Assembly (NCBI GenBank): GCA_020847495.1
Contig: JADLCA010000436.1
Coordinates: forward strand, 1-35,871
Source of the DNA: Candidatus Hydrogenedentota bacterium
Lineage (GTDB): Bacteria; Hydrogenedentota; Hydrogenedentia; Hydrogenedentales; SLHB01
Direction: 5' to 3'
DNA length: 35,871 nucleotides
Part shown: one piece after another, positions 9,208-18,021 of the stretch
How the letters are laid out: each line of letters opens with the position of its first letter
How positions within the stretch are numbered: position 1 is the stretch's first letter
Position numbers and translations under genes: made by a program
Notes under the pieces: generated by a model
Told to the model about the DNA's origin: nothing
The model's input: only the letters and a program-made list of their open reading frames with translations
The model's database searches: none

Positions 9208-10773
9208 ATGACTGACATGACGCGCAGGCAGTTCGTAGCAACCACGGCTGCGGCGGCCATTGCCAATGCCGCAATTGGAGATGCGAGCGCGCAACCCGCG
9301 CCGCGGCCAAATATCCTCTTTATCCTTGTCGACCAGCATCGCTTCGATTGCATCGGCGCCTATGGCAACGAGCAGATCCGTACGCCTGCCATTGATAATC
9401 TGGCGATCGATGGCACCCGCTATACCAACAGCTTCTGCGCCTACCCCGTGTGCACGCCCTCACGCTACTCCATCTGGTCAGGCCGTTACGTGCATGAGCA
9501 CGGCGGGTGGAGCAATCACTGCACCCTCAAACCGGGCACGGCGACGTGGCCCGCGCTCCTTCGCGATGCGGGGTACCACACCGCCGCCGCGGGGAAGATG
9601 CACTTCACGCCGACCTATCTGGATGTCGGCTTTCAGAGGTTGACGCTCTCCGAGCAGGACGGGGACGGGCGATGGGACGACGACTACCACCGCATGCTGC
9701 GCGAGCGTGACACCATCGACGGCAACGATCTCGAGGATCAGCGAAAGGAATACCGCGAACATGCGCGGCCTGAGTACTGGGAGACCTTCGGCGCGCTCGC
9801 GTCCAACCTGCCGGAGGAACTGCACTCCACCACGTGGACCGGCGACCGGGCGGTTGAAGCACTGGAGCAGTGGACTGATTCCGGCAACCTCTTCGCCGCC
9901 AGCTTCATCAAACCGCACCACCCTTTCGATCCGCCGCAGACCTGGGCGGAGCGGCACGACCCCGCGAGCATGACGTTGCTGCCCGGCTGGACGGACACGT
10001 GTTTCGCGCACGACCTCGAGCTTCAGACCGGCTACTTCCCGTATGAGAAGTTGTCGGAGCCCGCACTGAAGCGGGTGATGGCCTATTACTACGCGGCTAT
10101 CGAGCACATCGATCAGCAGGTCAACCGCATGATTGAAGTTTTGAAGCGCAGAGGCCTCTATGAGAACACGCTCGTTGTGTACACGAGCGACCACGGCGAG
10201 TACATGGGCTACCACCACCTGCTCCTCAAAGGCAACTGGATGTACGACCCGGTTATCAAGGTGCCGCTGATTATCAAGTTTCCGGGGGCGGAAGATGCCG
10301 GGCTGGTCTCGGACAGGTTGGTCAGCAATGTCGATCTCGCGCCCACGATTCTCGATCAATGCGGTATCGCTCCGCTGGACACGATGCGCGGGCTGAACCT
10401 CATGGACAAGGAGGCCAACCGCTCAGTCGTCTGCGCCGAATCCAGCGGTACCGCGCAACTCATGGCCCGCACGAAGACCCGGAAACTCCTTGTGCATGAG
10501 GGGAAGGAACTCGCCTTCCTCTACGACTTGGAGAAGGATCCGCTTGAAGCCGTGAACGTGCACGATGATCCGGTGTACGCGGAAGATCTAGCGATGCTGC
10601 GAAAGGCGCTTGCAGACTGGCGCGGGCTGAATCCCGTGCTTGAGACGGTGCTCGACGAAAAGGCGCCGCAGATCGACCAACCCAACGTTCGCCCCGACCT
10701 CAGTCATCGCGACGCCATGATTGCGTACACCCGGGAAAGAATGGACGCCTTCTACAAAGCAAACAGCGTCTGA
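9208..10773 (+). CDS. Tat-exported sulfatase (type I, formylglycine-dependent)
   Basis: 521 residues; GGGAGGAAGAA lies just before the ATG. The leader MTDMTRRQFVATTAAAAIANAAIG is a twin-arginine signal (RR-x-F), so the folded enzyme is exported. The sulfatase signature CTPSR is at 82-86; Cys82 is the residue converted to formylglycine by a maturation enzyme not present in this window. Metal ligands begin at D42 in LFILVDQH, with Gln43 instead of the usual second Asp, a variant seen in some subfamilies. YTSDHGEYMG supplies the later Asp-His pair. It probably removes sulfate esters from a glycan or glycan fragment. It is the second gene of the divergent operon and converges on the aldose epimerase with a 13-base gap. 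Confidence 0.95.
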   Translation: MTDMTRRQFVATTAAAAIANAAIGDASAQPAPRPNILFILVDQHRFDCIGAYGNEQIRTPAIDNLAIDGTRYTNSFCAYPVCTPSRYSIWSGRYVHEHGGWSNHCTLKPGTATWPALLRDAGYHTAAAGKMHFTPTYLDVGFQRLTLSEQDGDGRWDDDYHRMLRERDTIDGNDLEDQRKEYREHARPEYWETFGALASNLPEELHSTTWTGDRAVEALEQWTDSGNLFAASFIKPHHPFDPPQTWAERHDPASMTLLPGWTDTCFAHDLELQTGYFPYEKLSEPALKRVMAYYYAAIEHIDQQVNRMIEVLKRRGLYENTLVVYTSDHGEYMGYHHLLLKGNWMYDPVIKVPLIIKFPGAEDAGLVSDRLVSNVDLAPTILDQCGIAPLDTMRGLNLMDKEANRSVVCAESSGTAQLMARTKTRKLLVHEGKELAFLYDLEKDPLEAVNVHDDPVYAEDLAMLRKALADWRGLNPVLETVLDEKAPQIDQPNVRPDLSHRDAMIAYTRERMDAFYKANSV

Positions 10774-10786
10774 CTCGGACGGCCTG

Positions 10787-11926
10787 TTACTTCTCTACCC
10801 CGAAGCGGTACACCGTGACTTGGCTGTACTTCTCTCCCGGCCGGAGGACCGCGGATGGGAACTCGGGATGGTTGGGCGAATCCGGAAAACGCTGCGCCTC
10901 CAGGCAGAACCCGCCATGCTTCACGTAGGCCACGCCCGCCTTGCCTTTGAGGGAACCGTTGAATCCGTTGCCCGTATAGAACTGCAGGCCCGGCTCCGTG
11001 GTGAGCACTTCAAGCGTGCGCCCGCTGCTGTGGTCCACAGCGCGCGCGCCCAGCTCGACCCAGCCCGTCTTCTTGTTCAACACGTAGCAGAGATCGTAGC
11101 CCCCGTTGGTATCGCCATAATACTGTGAAATGGCGTGACCCGCCGTGAAGTCAAACGGCGTCCCCTTCACCGGCGCAAGTTCGCCCGTGGGAATCAATGT
11201 GTCATCCACCGGCGTGTAGCAGCCAGCATACATTGTGAGTTCATGGTCCAGCACGCTGCCAGCATCCTGTCCCGCCAGATTGAAATAGCTGTGGTGCGTC
11301 AGGTTCACCACCGTCGGCGCATCCGTCTCCGCCTCGTAGACGAGCCGCAGTTCATTCGTGTTGGTGAGCGTGAAGTTGACCACGCATGTCAGATTCCCGG
11401 GATAGCCTTCCTCGCCATCCTTGCTCGTGTAGGTGAAGCGCACCATCGGACCCTTGTCCAGCATGAAGGCCTCCCCTTTCCACATGACCTTGTTGAAACC
11501 CTTGTTGCCGCCGTGGAGATGGTTCGGCGCGTTGTTCGTCGCGAGAGTGTACTCCTTGCCGTCCAGCGTGAAGCGGCCCTTGGCGATGCGGTTCGCGTAG
11601 CGCCCGCAAATGCTTCCGAAATAGGGATTGTGCTGCTCGTAGTCTTCGATCTTGTCGAACCCCAGCACAATGTCCTCATTCACCCCATCGCGGCCGGGCG
11701 TCTCCAGGGCAACGAGCGTTGCCCCATAGTCGATGAAGGTCGCCTTCAGGCCGTTGGCGTTGGTCAGCATGTACGCCGTTACCACCGTGCCGTCGGCGGT
11801 CTGCCCGAAAGGACGCTCCTCGATCTGCCCCCGCGCGCGCTCGGCAGCGTAGGCAGCGCATAGTCCGCACATGAGCAATACCACGGCAATACGCACCAAA
11901 GATTGAACGGCCTGTATCCGTACCAT
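10787..11926 (-). CDS. galM: Secreted aldose 1-epimerase (mutarotase)
   Basis: 379 residues with GAGGGA about 8 bases before the ATG. Residues 1-28 form a signal peptide (hydrophobic run AVVLLMCGLCAAYA), so this is an exported mutarotase. The family motifs are all present: FGSICGRYANRI (103-114), NHLHGG with the active-site region His at 136-138, HSYFNLAG containing the second catalytic His, and CLEAQRFPDSPN with the catalytic Glu near the C terminus. It interconverts alpha and beta anomers of aldoses such as glucose or galactose; outside the cytoplasm it could speed conversion of sugars released by secreted hydrolases into the transported anomer. It is divergent from a zinc-ribbon membrane protein across a 369-base gap and seems to be transcribed alone. 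Confidence 0.93.
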   Translation of the reverse strand: MVRIQAVQSLVRIAVVLLMCGLCAAYAAERARGQIEERPFGQTADGTVVTAYMLTNANGLKATFIDYGATLVALETPGRDGVNEDIVLGFDKIEDYEQHNPYFGSICGRYANRIAKGRFTLDGKEYTLATNNAPNHLHGGNKGFNKVMWKGEAFMLDKGPMVRFTYTSKDGEEGYPGNLTCVVNFTLTNTNELRLVYEAETDAPTVVNLTHHSYFNLAGQDAGSVLDHELTMYAGCYTPVDDTLIPTGELAPVKGTPFDFTAGHAISQYYGDTNGGYDLCYVLNKKTGWVELGARAVDHSSGRTLEVLTTEPGLQFYTGNGFNGSLKGKAGVAYVKHGGFCLEAQRFPDSPNHPEFPSAVLRPGEKYSQVTVYRFGVEK

Positions 11927-12295
11927 TGCGGCAATCCCTCCAGATTCGCAGTCCCGGCTCTCATTCAGCTTGCGGTGTGATCGCGCTCCAATCTATTTCG
12001 CCGGGCTCTCCAGATCAAGAAACTTGGACCGCCACCCCACCGTACCCCGATTAAGACACAGGCGAGGGCGCCTGTGCCACACGCGCGTGCCATGCCTTGG
12101 TTGGTTCTTCCTATCTTCATGTCTCGGGTGCGCCGAAGTAATCGAGAATCCCAGATGCGCAGTGGAGCTGAGATGGACGTGTGGCACAGGCGCCCTCGCC
12201 TGTGTCTTCAATTGGCTGGGGCACCCTCGAATGTAAAGAGCCACCCCTTCAGCGTACAATCACCTGAGGCTCCTGGAGCATGAAGGAATCACCAT
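11927..12295. other. 369-base intergenic region holding an inverted-repeat doublet
   Basis: This gap lies between the divergent epimerase and zinc-ribbon genes. No coding sequence is visible. Its main content is the paired repeat at 12053-12208, described separately. The ribosome binding site of the epimerase (GAGGGA, minus strand, about 11934-11939) and of the zinc-ribbon gene (AAGGA, about 12283-12287) lie at its edges. Confidence 0.7.
12053..12208. repeat. REPIN-like doublet: two 31-bp perfect inverted repeats 94 bp apart
   Basis: The left arm (12053-12083) and right arm (12178-12208) are exact reverse complements over 31 bases. Each arm is itself a hairpin: CACAGGCG, a four-base AGGG loop, then CGCCTGTG (12057-12076 in the left arm). 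Two inverted palindromic units around a short spacer is the arrangement called REPIN or BIME in other bacteria. No transposase is nearby. The spacer has no evident ORF. Confidence 0.85.
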
Positions 12296-12691
12296 ATGAC
12301 CGATACTGCCGAACCCACTCCCCCGGCTCCGGCCACCGCCTCCGTGCCGCCCGTGCCCGGCCGAGTACTATGCCCCCGTTGCGGCCACACCATCGATTCC
12401 TGGGACAACTTCTGCCGTTACTGTGGAAGACCCATGAAGGCCCGCGCCAAGTCAAATGCGCCGTGGTATTACGAGCCACTCTGGATCTTGGTGCTCTCCA
12501 TCGCAGTAATCGGTCCTCTTGCGCTGCCGCTTGTCTGGAAATCGCCAAAACTCACGCGCTCCGCGAAATGGGGCTTCACGCTCTTCCACGTCATCTACAC
12601 GGCCATGCTTGTCTACGTGCTCTGGTTCTGGTGCCTCTACATGTGGCGGCTCTACTCCACCCTAACTCAGGATTTCGGCGCTTTCCGTTAG
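12296..12691 (+). CDS. Small zinc-ribbon membrane protein, function unknown
   Basis: 131 residues with AAGGA about 9 bases upstream of the ATG. After a Pro/Ala-rich start (5-22) comes a zinc ribbon, CPRCG at 26-30 and CRYCG at 40-44, four cysteines in two CxxC pairs. Two hydrophobic segments follow (about 62-82, WILVLSIAVIGPLALPLVW, and about 95-118, LFHVIYTAMLVYVLWFWCLYMW), so the ribbon probably sits on the cytoplasmic face of a two-pass membrane protein. This layout is common among uncharacterised bacterial proteins. The gene stands alone, bracketed by two different inverted-repeat doublets, which suggests its flanks are permissive sites for repeat insertion. No function is assigned. Confidence 0.8.
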   Translation: MTDTAEPTPPAPATASVPPVPGRVLCPRCGHTIDSWDNFCRYCGRPMKARAKSNAPWYYEPLWILVLSIAVIGPLALPLVWKSPKLTRSAKWGFTLFHVIYTAMLVYVLWFWCLYMWRLYSTLTQDFGAFR

Positions 12692-13172
12692 CCTTGATTG
12701 TCCTTGTTTTCCGCGAGGACAGGAGAACCCACATCCTCCGGTTTTCCCTGGAAAGAGGCGAAGGCGGCAGGGCTCATTCGTAGGGCGGGATTTGTTCCCG
12801 CCTACTTGGCGAGAAGGAAAGCACTGGGGTGCGTTAAACGGCATTTCCCGCTAGACATCCCGGGTACGCGGAACCCGAGTCAGCTTCCCCTCCAATGCGC
12901 AGTTGGGAAGACAAGAAGGCGGGAACAAATCCCGCCCTACACTTTGCACGTGTTCGGGAACTCGCGTGACACCCCTTGCGAAATTCCGCTCACGACGGTA
13001 CTATTGAGGGTGTCGCACTGGATCAATCCTGCGAGCATGGCGACGAGCGGCCGTGAAAGGCAAACGCACGACTGCAATCTGAGTAGCGGGGGCGGCCAGA
13101 AAAGCGTTGGTTCGTGCGTGACGCGCCTTTCCACTCTTGCGTGAGAAGGGCCTGAAATGGGGGACACATGTA
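12692..13172. other. 481-base intergenic region with a second inverted-repeat doublet
   Basis: No convincing gene is present. A 148-codon plus-strand frame (12698-13144) runs through the repeat arms and has no ribosome binding site or recognisable protein pattern, so I treat it as non-coding. The main element is the paired repeat at 12780-12940. The last 30 bases contain a GGGGGA sequence that serves as ribosome binding site for the gene at 13173. Confidence 0.65.
12780..12940. repeat. REPIN-like doublet: two 24-bp perfect inverted repeats 113 bp apart
   Basis: The left arm (12780-12803) and right arm (12917-12940) are exact reverse complements. Each arm is a palindrome of the form GGCGGGA-TTTG-TTCCCGCC, able to form a hairpin. 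The sequence is unrelated to the doublet at 12053-12208, so two repeat families flank the zinc-ribbon gene. Confidence 0.85.
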
Positions 13173-14357
13173 ATGGGTATGAAGCGCGAATTCGAACCTA
13201 TCCGGGCACTCATCCATGAGCACCGCTACCCCGAAGCACTGGAAGCTCTGCACAAGATGGAGGCCGAGAACGGCCCCACGGCGGAAACGGAGTTCGGCAA
13301 GGGAATCTGTCTCGCCGCGCTGGGCCGCACCACGGAAGCCCGCGCGACAATCCGCCACTTGAAAGAACTGGGACAGATCGCGCTTGCGCAACAAGTGGCT
13401 GAGCGAATCGACCAAACGGATCCTCTCGGCCTAGAGGAAATGAAGCCCGCCGCGTCTGCAGCGCAAGCGCCGCCCGTCGTTGCACGTCCCAATTCATCAT
13501 TCTACCGGAATGCCTTTTTCGCGGTTGCGGCCGTCGCGGTGCTTCTTGCGTTTGGGTTGTGGGCCATGCGCACGCGTCCGGCCGAGACCGTATCCGAGCG
13601 GGTTTCTCCCACGCCGCCAGTGGCACCGGCCAAACCGGTCTCTCCCGTGCCTGCGGTTAGCGATTCGCAGAAGGACGCGCCGGCCCCTGGCGATACTCAT
13701 ACGCCTCCGGATAGAACCAATCCCAAGGAGAGACTGGCCAATGCGACCCTGAGCTACGGCCGCACGCCCACGGATTCCAAGAACTTCTACACGGCGTCGA
13801 TTCGGATCGTCGATACCGACAAACAGCCTGTTGTGGGCGCGGCAATAGGGCCATGGATTTCCCAGGCAGGCGGTTCGCCCGTGCGGTACGGGGGGTACGC
13901 CACGGATGCCGAGGGCCGCTTCACCTTCGCGGAGTTCCCCGCCGGCGTTGTGTGCGGTTTCAACACTGACCATATCAATGGCTACACGAGTGTCTCTACG
14001 GAGGGTTTTGTCGGAAATGGAGGAGATGAGTTGCCGGAAATGACCGTAGTGGTCGAGAAGCTTAAGGGCGATGTAAAGGGCGTGGCACTTGACACACGAG
14101 GACAGTGGATGTCCGATCAACAGCTCATCGTGGAAGTCTTCTACGATGACGGCAAGAAAGCTGTTCTCTTGGGACAGACATCACCCACCGGCCGTTTCAA
14201 GTTCACCGCTGGGCGCCTTGGGCACAAGCTCCAATTGGCAATTCGGGCCAACGGCGAGCCCTACCACAACTACCGCTGGACCAGCGACGCCCTTCAACTG
14301 AAACCAGACGCCACCATGGACCTCGGGGATCTTGCCTTCTTTCAGAGCAATGGCTGA
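13173..14357 (+). CDS. Single-pass membrane protein: helical-repeat N terminus, C-terminal carboxypeptidase-regulatory-like domain
   Basis: 394 residues from the ATG at 13173, which has GGGGGA 8 bases upstream; the frame opens with a TTG at 13137 that lacks such a signal. Residues about 5-85 look like TPR-type helical repeats (IHEHRYPEALEALHKMEAENG, then GKGICLAALGRTTEARATI). One transmembrane helix follows (about 111-133, AFFAVAAVAVLLAFGLWAM), then a Pro/Ser-rich linker to about 195. The C-terminal half is predicted beta-rich: IRIVDTDKQPVVGAAI...YATDAEGRFTFAEFPAG matches the CarboxypepD_reg/Cna-B-type pattern in which a modifiable strand precedes TDAEGRF. A second similar unit may start near LKGDVKGVALDTRG. 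The topology suggests a cytoplasmic TPR and an outside beta-sandwich. Function is unknown. It ends 46 bases before the pgi remnant. Confidence 0.8.
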   Translation: MGMKREFEPIRALIHEHRYPEALEALHKMEAENGPTAETEFGKGICLAALGRTTEARATIRHLKELGQIALAQQVAERIDQTDPLGLEEMKPAASAAQAPPVVARPNSSFYRNAFFAVAAVAVLLAFGLWAMRTRPAETVSERVSPTPPVAPAKPVSPVPAVSDSQKDAPAPGDTHTPPDRTNPKERLANATLSYGRTPTDSKNFYTASIRIVDTDKQPVVGAAIGPWISQAGGSPVRYGGYATDAEGRFTFAEFPAGVVCGFNTDHINGYTSVSTEGFVGNGGDELPEMTVVVEKLKGDVKGVALDTRGQWMSDQQLIVEVFYDDGKKAVLLGQTSPTGRFKFTAGRLGHKLQLAIRANGEPYHNYRWTSDALQLKPDATMDLGDLAFFQSNG

Positions 14358-14403
14358 AGGATGGAATGTCGGGCAACGCAGATCCCGCTGCAAAAGCCCT
14401 GCC

Positions 14404-14506
14404 TTACCGCAGGCTCTTGTAGTAATTGATCAGCCCGTTCGTGCTCGCGTCGTGCGAGGTCACTACTTTGTCGCCATCCAGTTCCGGTTCGAGGCTCTTC
14501 GCGAGG
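14404..14506 (-). pseudogene. Remnant of the pgi 3' end (displaced gene end)
   Basis: These 103 bases align without gaps to 16309-16411 of intact pgi, with 9 mismatches (about 91% identity), including identical runs of 32 bases (14408-14439) and 38 bases (14458-14495). The encoded tail ends in [15 protein letters not shown] followed by a TAA stop, where intact pgi uses TAG. Of eight codons that differ, six are silent; the two replacements are Thr to Ser and Gly to Ser. Similarity stops abruptly at both edges. The silent bias means both copies evolved as working pgi ends before one was cut off. There is no upstream part of pgi here, so the piece is not a gene. Confidence 0.9.
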
Positions 14507-14581
14507 CGTCTGTGCTCGCGCGCGTGAATTGCGTGGTTAGACTGTGCCAATATGAGATGTACGTAGAAATCGGAGTTGATC

Positions 14582-15040
14582 GTGGCGTCGAAAGAAGACA
14601 AGCATCCAGTAACGCCAGTGACGCTATATAGGGCGGCACTGGATTTCTTGACCGGTGCCAAGGTGTTGGTAGGACACCCCGATGAAGCACGGGCCAGCCA
14701 TTCCTTCGGGCTCCTCGTAGGTTTCTGTCTGGAGGATGCCCTAAAAGCATTTTTGTGCCATACAGGCGACAATGAGACTGATCTGAAGGGCGTTGGACAT
14801 GACCTTGTCAAAGCTTGGAAGAAGGCAGTAGATAGGGGACTGGCATTGGGCGCCAAGCCGCCACAATGGTGTGTAGCGTTGTGCGATATCTACTTCAAGG
14901 ACGATTTCTATGTGCGATACCCTCAAGACAACAGCGGCATGGTTGTTCCGAATAAGGCCAAACTGATCGACGATTTGCGGAAGGTCTTGTCAGTCGTGGG
15001 TGTCGCCTTGGGGATGGACGAGCACGGAAATTTCACGTAG
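14582..15040 (+). CDS. Small HEPN-like protein, function unknown
   Basis: 152 residues from a GTG at 14582, favoured over the TTG at 14576 because a CGGAG motif sits 6 bases upstream of the GTG. The sequence is largely helical. The segment [20 protein letters not shown] followed by [18 protein letters not shown] has the look of HEPN-type proteins: a helix with a conserved acidic residue and lysine, a short loop, then GH-D-L. The R-x(4-6)-H RNase motif of toxic HEPN proteins is not evident, so activity as an RNase cannot be claimed. It lies in the low-GC island and faces the nuclease gene, tail to tail, with 168 bases between. It could be a partner, a cargo gene or a remnant of a defence module. 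The family call is tentative. Confidence 0.55.
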   Translation: MASKEDKHPVTPVTLYRAALDFLTGAKVLVGHPDEARASHSFGLLVGFCLEDALKAFLCHTGDNETDLKGVGHDLVKAWKKAVDRGLALGAKPPQWCVALCDIYFKDDFYVRYPQDNSGMVVPNKAKLIDDLRKVLSVVGVALGMDEHGNFT

Positions 15041-15208
15041 GAAATGGCCTGTAACCGAAACTGACATGTCCTCCTCTGTATTACATGTTCTGAGCCGGAG
15101 TTTGTTTGAACCGAGGCGACGGCCAGCGAGGAAGGACGGGATAAAATGGTTGATGGCAACTGGGCGTGCAAGCTTGAGGGCACGACCGTCACGTTCGTGA
15201 GAAGTGAA

Positions 15209-16088
15209 TCAGTGAGAGGGAAGTGACAAGATTACAGTTCTCAGCTCGATGACATTCACCGGGCACTCGGGCCAGTCATTCACCCAACAGACGACGAAAT
15301 CACACTGGCTAGAGTCGTGACCGTGCAACTCGAAGTTTGACGCTTTGTACTCAAATTCTATACGGGCCTTGGCCCAAAGGTTCTTTTTGGGATCGTACAA
15401 GTACTTTCCTTCGCAATCAGGAAAGCCTTGCTGCACTGACTCTATATTGAAACCTAGTTCGCGACTTATCATAGCAAAAAGAAACACAACGCCCTGTTCA
15501 TTGATGGGAGCGTGTCGCAGACCGCGAAAGTCAATCGGTTCTCCGTAGAATTGCCCCGGAGTTTTCTTCTTCTCTGCTCCGTTCGGAATCGCGGGGACCA
15601 ACACAGATTTCATGGCTCCAGTGCGATTCTCACAAGTTGCCTCACGCTTACTTGGCGCGTCATTAGGAAGAGTCAAGATGAGATGCTCGTTTTCCGCTTT
15701 CCATTTCCGGTAGCGGATCAGAACGCTCGCCCACTTACCAAATCTTCGCACGTAGGGCCTGACGGAATACTCGCAATGTGCGCTACAATCGTTGAAGCCC
15801 GGTTCGTGGCCAATGGTCTTCTCGACCCTGTGTAAGGCCTGAAACAGGCTAGCGTCCTCGATCTTTTGCCCTCGATTCTTCAAATGCTCGGTAGGCGAGG
15901 TTCTTCGCAGTCCAGCTAACTCCAGTGCATTGCCTATGTTGCCGAAGCGGCCATTCACGGTAGACGCAGATATGACTGAAGCAATGTCTCGTTTGGAAAG
16001 GCTGTCCTTCCCAAGACGCTCAGCAAGGTTCTTGAGGATCTCTATGATTTGCTCATTACTGTAGCGAGGATACAGGCCCCCTGCTCAC
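15209..16088 (-). CDS. Putative endonuclease: homing-endonuclease-associated repeats plus PD-(D/E)XK-like domain; 5' end probably frameshifted
   Basis: The uninterrupted frame runs from 16084 to 15209 (291 codons) after a TGA at 16085-16087, but has no ATG, GTG or TTG before the GTG at 15958. Coding-like sequence clearly extends upstream of 15958: PRYSNEQIIEILKNLAERLG...FGNIGNALELAGL is the pattern of the homing-endonuclease-associated (HNH_repeat) domain. A second copy follows (SLFQALHRVEKTIGHEP...RRFGKWASVLIRYRKW). Removing one base from the five-C run at 16077-16081 would join this frame to a GTG at 16088. The C terminus resembles a PD-(D/E)XK nuclease: PDCEGKY, then ARIEFEYKASNF with the E-x-K element, then HGHDSSQCDFVVCWVNDW. 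Known relatives are mostly uncharacterised. In this island it is the best candidate for a mobility or homing nuclease. No Shine-Dalgarno was found for any start. Confidence 0.72.
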
Positions 16089-16240
16089 GATGTAGGGATT
16101 ATGGGCGGCAGGTCTTGAAGAATCAAGAGGGTCTGGAGTCTGAGCCCCTCCCCCTCTGTACGCGGCAGGCGACGCGTCTCCTTTAGCGCGTCTTTGTGGT
16201 TTTAGAAGCTGGCCCTTGTCTTTCCTATGTGAGCATTCTT

Positions 16241-16275
16241 GCGTCTTGGCGTCTTGGCGTCTTGGCGTCTTGGCG
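16241..16275. repeat. 8-bp tandem repeat, four copies
   Basis: The unit GCGTCTTG occurs four times in a row (16241-16272), followed by a partial GCG. It lies 34 bases beyond the stop of pgi, in the non-coding stretch 16089-16308 at the edge of the island. Apart from this tandem array I see nothing definite in that 220-base stretch. Confidence 0.9.
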
Positions 16276-16308
16276 AGAGTCTAATCTCCTCATACGCCCA
16301 CAGCGCCC

Positions 16309-18021
<1,713 letters not shown>

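Larger units (their letters stand above)
14404..16308. mobile_element. Putative island of 1905 bp inserted at the 3' end of pgi
   Basis: The segment lies between the stop codon of intact pgi (16309-16311) and a second copy of the last 103 bases of a pgi gene (14404-14506) in the same orientation. The inside has visibly lower GC: bases 15361-15480 count to 53/120 (44%), against 36/60 in pgi at 17041-17100. It carries a small HEPN-like gene (plus) and an HEAR/PD-(D/E)XK-type nuclease gene (minus). If the segment is removed, the remnant would become the end of pgi, convergent with the gene ending at 14357 after 46 bases, a sensible ancestral layout. No integrase is seen. That this is a mobile unit is inference from the duplicated end, base composition and content. 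Confidence 0.6.

Noticed and set aside
12698-13144. 148-codon plus frame after the zinc-ribbon gene
   Set aside because: Runs through both arms of an inverted repeat, has no ribosome binding site and no recognisable sequence.
14404-14856. 150-codon minus frame ending in the pgi-like tail
   Set aside because: Only the last 33 codons match pgi; the rest is antisense to the HEPN-like gene and shows no protein pattern. Treated as a pgi remnant, not a gene.
16241-16275. Possible CRISPR or site-specific recombination array
   Set aside because: Units are 8 bases with no spacers; simple tandem repeat.
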